Shown here piece after piece: positions 9,656 through 14,254 of a stretch of 14,254 bases of DNA. The notes beneath the pieces are model-generated. The model saw only the letters and a program-made list of their open reading frames with translations. It was not told the origin of the DNA and ran no database searches. Each line of letters starts with the position of its first letter. The first letter of the stretch is position 1. The stretch spans positions 1 through 14,254 of the forward strand of contig CALKWH010000443.1 of the NCBI GenBank assembly GCA_938004375.1, given 5' to 3'. Origin of the DNA: an uncultured Pseudomonadota bacterium (GTDB taxonomy: Bacteria; Myxococcota_A; Polyangia; HGW-17). The position numbers were made by a program, and so were the translations under genes.

Positions 9656-9677
9656 CGGAATCGCAACGCGATTCCGC
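9632..9677. repeat. Compound palindrome, right (inverted) copy
   Basis: H2 has arms GCGACCGG (9632-9639) and CCGGTCGC (9644-9651) with loop AGGA; H1 has arms GCGGAATCGC (9655-9664) and GCGATTCCGC (9668-9677) with loop AAC. H1 is the exact reverse complement of the left H1 over 23 bp. The 3-nt spacer is TTA on the plus strand in both copies, so the spacer is not inverted with the arms. It overlaps the 3' end of the 218-aa gene and may act as its terminator, though no T-run follows. Confidence 0.85.
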
Positions 9678-9685
9678 CGGCCGCC

Positions 9686-9712
9686 GTGGCCGCTCCAACT
9701 CCGTGGCCGCTC
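9686..9712. repeat. Inverted partial copy of the CACGGA cluster
   Basis: These 27 nt are the reverse complement of 8424-8457 minus one 7-nt CCACGGA unit. The shared parts are GAGCGGCCACGGA and GTTGGAGCGGCCAC. It lies just outside the right palindrome, whereas the left copy lies inside the left one. Confidence 0.8.
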
Positions 9713-9731
9713 TCACTCCGTCTTTCCCCGT

Positions 9732-9760
9732 TTGACCCCGGCGCCCGTTTGTACTACCAC
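9732..9760 (+). promoter_or_regulatory. Possible promoter giving a leaderless murF-alr mRNA
   Basis: TTGACC (9732-9737, 5 of 6 consensus) is 17 nt from TACCAC (9755-9760). The expected start falls at about 9767-9769, on the ATG itself. No Shine-Dalgarno motif precedes that ATG, consistent with leaderless translation. The -10 match is weak. Confidence 0.35.
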
Positions 9761-9768
9761 ACTCGATC

Positions 9769-12288
9769 ATGCAGTCCATCTCCCTGTACGAAGTCGCCAA
9801 CCTCACCGACGGCCAGCTCCTGGGCGCCGGGAACGTGTTCACCATCGGCTCGGTGTCCACCGACAGCCGCCGCATGCGGGCCCACGCCCTGTTCGTCGCG
9901 CTGCCCGGGGCCCGTTGTGACGGCCACGATTTCGTGGACCAGGCGTTCGCCGGGGGCGCGGTGGCGGCCCTGGTGTCGAGGAAGTGGCACGCCGCCCGGC
10001 CGCCCGAGCAGGCCGCCGCGCTGAACCGGACCTACGTCGTCGTCGAGGATCCCCTGCGGGCGCTGCAGGATCTGGGGCGCTGGTGGCGACAGCGCTACCC
10101 CGGGCTGGTGGTGGCCGTCACCGGCTCCAACGGCAAGACCATCGTGAAGGACGCCCTGGTCGAGCTGGTGTCGGCGGTGGCGCCCTGCGCGGGCTCGGTG
10201 GGGTCGTACAACAGCCAGATGGGCGTGCCGCTGGCGCTTTTGCAGCTGCCCGCGGACTCGTCGTTCTGGGTGTGCGAGGCCGGCGTGTCCCGCACCGGCG
10301 AGATGGAGAAGTTGCAGCGCATGCTGCAGCCCAACTTCGGCATCCTCACCAACGTGGGCCTGGCGCACCTGGCCGGCTTCGGCAGCCGCGAGGCCATCGC
10401 CCGCGAGAAGATGCGCCTGTTCGCCGACATCCCCGAGGCGGGGTGGGTGCTCGTGCCCCGCGGGGAGCCGCTGCTCGCGCCGCTGCTCGGCGCCCTGCGC
10501 TGCCGCGTCATCGAGTACGGCGGGGACGCGGACGGGATCCCGTGCTTCACCGAGATGCACCCGGCGCCCGGCGGGCTCTCGGTGCGGGTCTGCTTCCCCG
10601 ACGGCGCGACCCACCCGGTGCTGTTGCCCACCCCCAGCCGCGAGCTGGCCTCGGACCTCGAGGCCGCCTGCGCCGCCGCCTGGCTGCTGGGGGTCCCGGC
10701 GACCGAGCTCGTGCGGCGCCTCGCGGCCCTCGCCCCGGCGCAGACGCGCATGGAGATCTGGCACTCGCCGTTCGGCACCACGCTGATCAACGACGCCTGC
10801 TCGGCCGATCCCATCTCGGTCGAGGCCGCGCTGCGCACCCTGAACGGCGTGGCCTCGGCCCTGGGCAAGAAGATCTTCGTGTTCGGCGGCATGCGCGAGC
10901 TGGGCGAGCGCGGCCCCGAGGCCCACGCCCACATCGGCGAGCTGGCGGCCATGCACGGCGTGGACCTGCTGGTGCTGCCCGAGGAGCCGGCGCTGGACGC
11001 CACGGCCGACGCCTACCGCGCCCACGCCCTGCGCCCGGAGGTGGTGCGCTACGCCCGTTCCCGGGAGCTCACCGCGCGCCTGCAGCACAAGGTCGGAAGC
11101 GGGGACACCATCCTGTTCAAGGGTCCCCGCGGGCACGACATCGCGGGGATCGCCCACGAGGTGTTCGAGGCCATCGCGCCGAACCGCCTGATCGTCGATC
11201 TCGAGGCCATCGCCGAGAACGTGCGCATCTTCCGGCGCCTGGTGGGCCCGGACCGCCAGATCCTGGCCATGATCAAGGCGCTGGGCTACGGCAGCGACAT
11301 GCCGCGGCTCTCCCTCGAGCTCGAGAAGATGGGCGTGGACCAACTGGGGGTGTCCACCCCGGACGAGGGCGCCGCCCTGCGCCGCCTGGGGGCGCGGCTG
11401 CCCATTCTGGTGATGATCGGCGCCCCCGAGGAGGCCGGCAAGCTGGTGCGCTACCGCCTCACGCCGGTGATCGCCAGCGAGAGCCTCATCGAGCCCCTCT
11501 CGGCCGAGGCGCAGCAGTGGGGCCGCGTCCTGGACGTGCACTTGAAGGTGGACACCGGCATGGGGCGCATGGGCATCCTGCCGGCGCGGCTGCCGGCGGT
11601 GGTGGCCCGCGTGCTCGCCACCCCCGGGCTGCGCGTGACCGGCCTGATGACCCACTTCGGGTGCGCCGACGACCCGGAAGAGGACGCCTTCACCCGGCAG
11701 CAGCTCACGCGGTTCGCCGACGCCCTGGACACCCTGCGCGCCCACGGCGTGCTGGACTTCACCGCCCACGCGGCGGCCACTTCGGCCGCGGTGCGGTTCC
11801 CCGAGGCCCACCACGACATGGTGCGCATCGGCCTGGGCCTGTACGGGCTCTACCCGTCCGAGGCCGTGCGCCGGCTCGAGCTGCGCATGGCCGTGTCCCT
11901 GGTCTCGCGCATCGTCGAGGTGCGCGAGCTGGTCGCCGGCGCCCGCCTGGGCTACGGCGGCACCTACGTGGTCCCCGAGGGGGGCGCGCGCATCGGCCTG
12001 GTCCCCATGGGGTACCACGACGGCGTGCCCTGGACGCTGTCCAACCGCGGCGAACTGTGGGTGGCCGGGCGCCCGGCGCCCATCGTCGGCCGCGTCTCCA
12101 TGGACAGCCTGATGCTGGACATCACCGGCATCCCCGAGGCCGACCGCGGCTCGGACGTGCTGGTCTTCGGCGCCCACGAGGGCATGGTCGTGCGCCCCGA
12201 GGACGTGGCCGCGCGCACCGGCACCATCGTGTACGAGCTGCTCACCCGCATCGGCCCCCGGGTGCAGCGCATCTTCCGCGGCTCGTAG
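9769..12288 (+). CDS. Bifunctional MurF ligase / alanine racemase fusion
   Basis: 839 aa, the usual length of MurF-Alr fusions. Residues 1 to about 465 are MurF, which joins D-Ala-D-Ala to UDP-MurNAc-tripeptide using ATP: substrate-domain motif STDSRR near 30, P-loop T118-G-S-N-G-K-T124, and a C-terminal ligase domain (INDACSADPISVEAAL). Residues about 470-839 are a PLP-dependent alanine racemase that supplies D-alanine: PLP lysine K503 in MIKALGYGSD, D595-T-G-M-G-R600, catalytic tyrosine Y729 in RLGYGGTY, and GRVSMDSLMLD near the C-terminus. All key residues are present, so both halves should be active in the cytoplasm. The fusion is best known from Bacteroidota, which makes it notable here. 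The ATG is the first plausible start, but it lacks a ribosome site. Confidence 0.95.
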   Translation: MQSISLYEVANLTDGQLLGAGNVFTIGSVSTDSRRMRAHALFVALPGARCDGHDFVDQAFAGGAVAALVSRKWHAARPPEQAAALNRTYVVVEDPLRALQDLGRWWRQRYPGLVVAVTGSNGKTIVKDALVELVSAVAPCAGSVGSYNSQMGVPLALLQLPADSSFWVCEAGVSRTGEMEKLQRMLQPNFGILTNVGLAHLAGFGSREAIAREKMRLFADIPEAGWVLVPRGEPLLAPLLGALRCRVIEYGGDADGIPCFTEMHPAPGGLSVRVCFPDGATHPVLLPTPSRELASDLEAACAAAWLLGVPATELVRRLAALAPAQTRMEIWHSPFGTTLINDACSADPISVEAALRTLNGVASALGKKIFVFGGMRELGERGPEAHAHIGELAAMHGVDLLVLPEEPALDATADAYRAHALRPEVVRYARSRELTARLQHKVGSGDTILFKGPRGHDIAGIAHEVFEAIAPNRLIVDLEAIAENVRIFRRLVGPDRQILAMIKALGYGSDMPRLSLELEKMGVDQLGVSTPDEGAALRRLGARLPILVMIGAPEEAGKLVRYRLTPVIASESLIEPLSAEAQQWGRVLDVHLKVDTGMGRMGILPARLPAVVARVLATPGLRVTGLMTHFGCADDPEEDAFTRQQLTRFADALDTLRAHGVLDFTAHAAATSAAVRFPEAHHDMVRIGLGLYGLYPSEAVRRLELRMAVSLVSRIVEVRELVAGARLGYGGTYVVPEGGARIGLVPMGYHDGVPWTLSNRGELWVAGRPAPIVGRVSMDSLMLDITGIPEADRGSDVLVFGAHEGMVVRPEDVAARTGTIVYELLTRIGPRVQRIFRGS

Positions 12289-12317
12289 GATGGAGCCCAC
12301 CCCCGCCGGTTCCTGCG

Positions 12318-12346
12318 TTGACATTTTCCCCCATAAATTGTAAAGC
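12318..12346 (+). promoter_or_regulatory. Promoter of the lipoprotein gene
   Basis: Consensus TTGACA (12318-12323), a 17-nt spacer and TAAAGC (12341-12346) lie in an AT-rich island between murF-alr and the next gene. The start would be near 12353, giving a 5' leader of about 31 nt. It indicates separate transcription of the lipoprotein gene, although read-through from upstream is not excluded. Confidence 0.55.
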
Positions 12347-12383
12347 AGTCCTGAACTGAAGTTCGCTTTCCGGAGGTGTCCGC

Positions 12384-14150
12384 GTGAAAACCGCCGTTCT
12401 CGTCCTGTCCGTCCTGATCCTGTCCCTGGCCTGCTCGAAGGAGAAGCAACAGGATCCCCCGCCGCCCGCTCCTCCGCCCGTGAAGCCCGTCGCACCGCCT
12501 CCGCCCAAGCCCACGGTGGCCGATTACAAGAAGCCCTGCACCGCCCTGGCCGCGAAGGTCGCGCAATGCAAGAAGGAGATCATCCAGCAGGAGATGAAGC
12601 TCAAGGTCGAGGAGCTCGTCGGCCAGTGCGAGAAGACCCTGGGCCAGGAGCTCGAGAAGTCCGACACCGCGCTCCGGCTCGGCGACCTGCTCCAGGACAA
12701 GGCCGACCCGAACTCGTGCAAGGGCGCGGTGGCCGGGGACTGCAACGCCTTCATCAGTTGTCTCGTGACCTGGCGGCGCAACGCGGTGTGCAACCCGGCC
12801 CGCACGGCGCTGATCCGCGTCACCGCCCAGGAGATCCTGCTCAACGGCAAGACCGTCGTGTACCTGGCCAAGGATCAGGTCGCCGGACAGGCCGCGGGGG
12901 ACACCCGCGTCAAGGCCCTGGCCGAGCGCATCGCCGAGGTGCGCCGCGGCTGGACCGGGACCGCCCCCTTGAAGAACACGTGCATCAACGCCGATCCCGA
13001 GGTGCCCTGGAAGGTCGTGGACATGGTCATCGGCACCGCGCGCGAGGCGGGCCTCGTGCACCTGGCGCTGGTCAGCCAGCAGCTCACCCCCGACAAGGTG
13101 GCCAACCTCCTCGAGACCTCGGGGCAGCCCGAGGCGTGGACCCTCACCGACGACCTGCTGGCCTGGGACATCCCGCTGCAGCCCGAGGGCGTGGGCGTCC
13201 CGCCCGACCCCGTCACCGTCGAGGTCACCCCGGCGGGCTACAATCTGACCGTGGGCAAGAGGTCCCTGTGCCCGCCCTCGGCCCAGCGCAACCAGCCGTG
13301 CATCCCCCTGGCCACGGTGGGCGGCAAGACCATGCACAACCCGGTGGCCCTGCGCCAGTACCTCTACGAGCGGCACGTGCGGCCCGCCTGGCAGGCCCAG
13401 AAGGTGAAGCCCGGGGATCCCCTGCCGCCGGTGGGCGAGGTCTACCTCAAGGTCGCCGACCCGCTGCTCCCCTACAGCGTGATCACCGGCACCATCGACG
13501 GGCTGCGCAAGCTCCCGAACACCGCGCAGAAGGACTGGCAGCTCGCCGATGCCGCCTGTCGTCTGGCCGGCGACTGGTTCGGCGAGGGCCAGGTCACCCA
13601 GATGGACGGCAACTGCTTTTATCCGGTGACCTTCGCCGCCGGTCCCGCGCCGGTGGAGCCGGTCCAGGTGGCCGAGGGACCGAACGTGACCACGGGACCC
13701 ATGCTGATCTCCCCGATGACGGGCCCCGTCGGGCTCCCCATGAACCCCGATCCCATGATCGAGATGGCCCCGTCGCCCATGCTCCCGGCCGATCCCCCGC
13801 CGTCGGGCGGCTCGGGGGTGGGCGCCACGGACCGCGGCCTCGTGCCCCCGGGGGCGCCGCTGGACGTCCGTCGCTGGCTCGGCACCAAGAAATGGGCCAT
13901 CGTGGCCTGCTTCCAGCGCGCCGGGGCGGCCGGCTTCGCCCGCGAGGGTTCGGTCGTCATCACCATGGAAGTGCAGCGGGGCACCGCCCGCGTGCTGAAC
14001 ATGGGCGGCACGCTGGCCGGCGTCTCCTCGTTCATCCAGTGCACCCGAGAGGCCCTGCACAACAAGCCGGTGGGCACGTCGGCCGACGCGAAGGAGTACT
14101 CCCAGCGCTGGACGTTCACCCTTCAGTTGAAGGGCTCCGCCTCGGAGTAG
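12384..14150 (+). CDS. Lipoprotein with two ExbD-like domains and an AgmX/PglI-like C-terminal domain
   Basis: 588 aa. The signal sequence ends in the lipobox LSLAC (Cys17), followed by a Pro-rich linker (PPPPAPPPVKPVAPPPPKP) suited to reach out from the membrane. Residues about 45-135 are Cys-rich (six or more Cys). Residues about 139-233 resemble the periplasmic domain of ExbD/TolR (VTAQEILLNGK, INADPEVPWKVVDMVI, AGLVHLALVS), and about 277-378 look like a second, diverged copy (VYLKVADPLLPYSVITGTID). After a Pro/Met-rich stretch, residues 494-588 match the AgmX/PglI C-terminal type seen in Myxococcota motility and surface proteins, with a Cys pair (IVACFQRAG, SFIQCTREAL). The start is GTG with GGAGG 7 nt upstream. 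No ExbD-type transmembrane helix is present. A periplasmic envelope role is inferred. Confidence 0.82.
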   Translation: MKTAVLVLSVLILSLACSKEKQQDPPPPAPPPVKPVAPPPPKPTVADYKKPCTALAAKVAQCKKEIIQQEMKLKVEELVGQCEKTLGQELEKSDTALRLGDLLQDKADPNSCKGAVAGDCNAFISCLVTWRRNAVCNPARTALIRVTAQEILLNGKTVVYLAKDQVAGQAAGDTRVKALAERIAEVRRGWTGTAPLKNTCINADPEVPWKVVDMVIGTAREAGLVHLALVSQQLTPDKVANLLETSGQPEAWTLTDDLLAWDIPLQPEGVGVPPDPVTVEVTPAGYNLTVGKRSLCPPSAQRNQPCIPLATVGGKTMHNPVALRQYLYERHVRPAWQAQKVKPGDPLPPVGEVYLKVADPLLPYSVITGTIDGLRKLPNTAQKDWQLADAACRLAGDWFGEGQVTQMDGNCFYPVTFAAGPAPVEPVQVAEGPNVTTGPMLISPMTGPVGLPMNPDPMIEMAPSPMLPADPPPSGGSGVGATDRGLVPPGAPLDVRRWLGTKKWAIVACFQRAGAAGFAREGSVVITMEVQRGTARVLNMGGTLAGVSSFIQCTREALHNKPVGTSADAKEYSQRWTFTLQLKGSASE

Positions 14151-14157
14151 GCCCGCC

Positions 14158-14210
14158 ATGAGGCTCGTCCCCGACCGTCCCGTCACCCTGCTCGAGCTCG
14201 TCATCGACAA
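14158..14210 (+). CDS. Start of an unidentified gene, cut by adapter sequence
   Basis: An ATG 7 nt after the lipoprotein stop begins MRLVPDRPVTLLELVID before genuine sequence ends. The close spacing suggests co-transcription with the lipoprotein gene. Too short to assign a family; the codons after about 14210 come from adapter and should not be translated. Confidence 0.5.
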
Positions 14211-14254
14211 AGATCGGAAGAGCACACGTCTGAACTCCAGTCACCGAATACGAT
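14211..14254 (+). other. Illumina TruSeq adapter and index (artefact)
   Basis: Positions 14211-14244 match the 34-nt TruSeq read-1 adapter from memory with no mismatch (it begins AGATCGGAAGAGCACACGTC). They are followed by the 8-nt CGAATACG in the index position and AT, the first bases of the adapter tail. The first A is ambiguous between genome and adapter. This is library sequence left at the contig end. Confidence 0.98.

Larger units (their letters stand above)
8332..9677. other. Candidate palindrome-bounded element carrying one gene
   Basis: The segment runs from the left H1-H2 palindrome to its inverted copy and encloses the CACGGA cluster, the 42-bp tandem units, a promoter/hairpin and the 218-aa gene. 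The gene-free stretch 8287-8998 is wholly occupied by the tRNA promoter and these repeats; I see no other gene in it. The inverted ends recall terminal repeats or REP-type pairs, but no target-site duplication or transposase is evident, so mobility is only a hypothesis. A dispersed chromosomal repeat family is the main alternative. Confidence 0.4.

Noticed and set aside
9754..12495. A 913-codon open frame on the minus strand
   Set aside because: Antisense to the clearly identified MurF-Alr fusion; low-complexity translation.
11964..14225. A 753-codon open frame on the minus strand
   Set aside because: Antisense to the lipoprotein gene, and its start codon lies within the adapter.

Overview
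This is a GC-rich bacterial window, apparently the end of an assembled contig. The gene content suggests Myxococcota or a related delta-type lineage: a zinc-ribbon Ser/Thr kinase with a PQQ-like propeller, an AgmX/PglI-type C-terminal domain, IPT/TIG repeats and a B12-binding radical SAM protein. The placement is inferred from families only.

Left half (108-8286, minus strand): transcription runs right to left from tRNA-Leu(UAG), through a secreted protein of ten IPT/TIG domains, a secreted CBM9-like protein, a B12-binding radical SAM enzyme (DUF4080-like) and a membrane-anchored Ser/Thr kinase. The first three protein genes are tightly coupled (9-nt gap, then a GTGA start/stop overlap); the kinase follows after 75 nt. 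A perfect 9-bp stem-loop abuts the kinase stop codon.

Centre (8287-9768): a repeat-filled divergent region holding one unrecognised 218-aa gene. It contains (a) a compound palindrome whose 23-bp core recurs exactly in inverted orientation at the end of the gene, (b) a mirror-organised cluster of CACGGA hexamers with perfect 29-bp inverted arms, (c) five tandem units of 42-43 bp, and (d) a consensus -35 in the loop of a terminator-like hairpin, upstream of a well-placed ribosome site. The gene's stop codon lies inside the right-hand palindrome. This is the best candidate for an undescribed element; it carries no transposase signature that I can see.

Right half (9769-14210, plus strand): a fused MurF-alanine racemase for peptidoglycan precursor synthesis, possibly read from a leaderless mRNA, then a separately promoted lipoprotein with two ExbD-like domains and an AgmX/PglI-like C-terminus, then the first codons of another gene.

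The last 44 bases are not biological. They match the Illumina TruSeq read-1 adapter followed by an apparent 8-nt index, so the final gene is cut by a library artefact.
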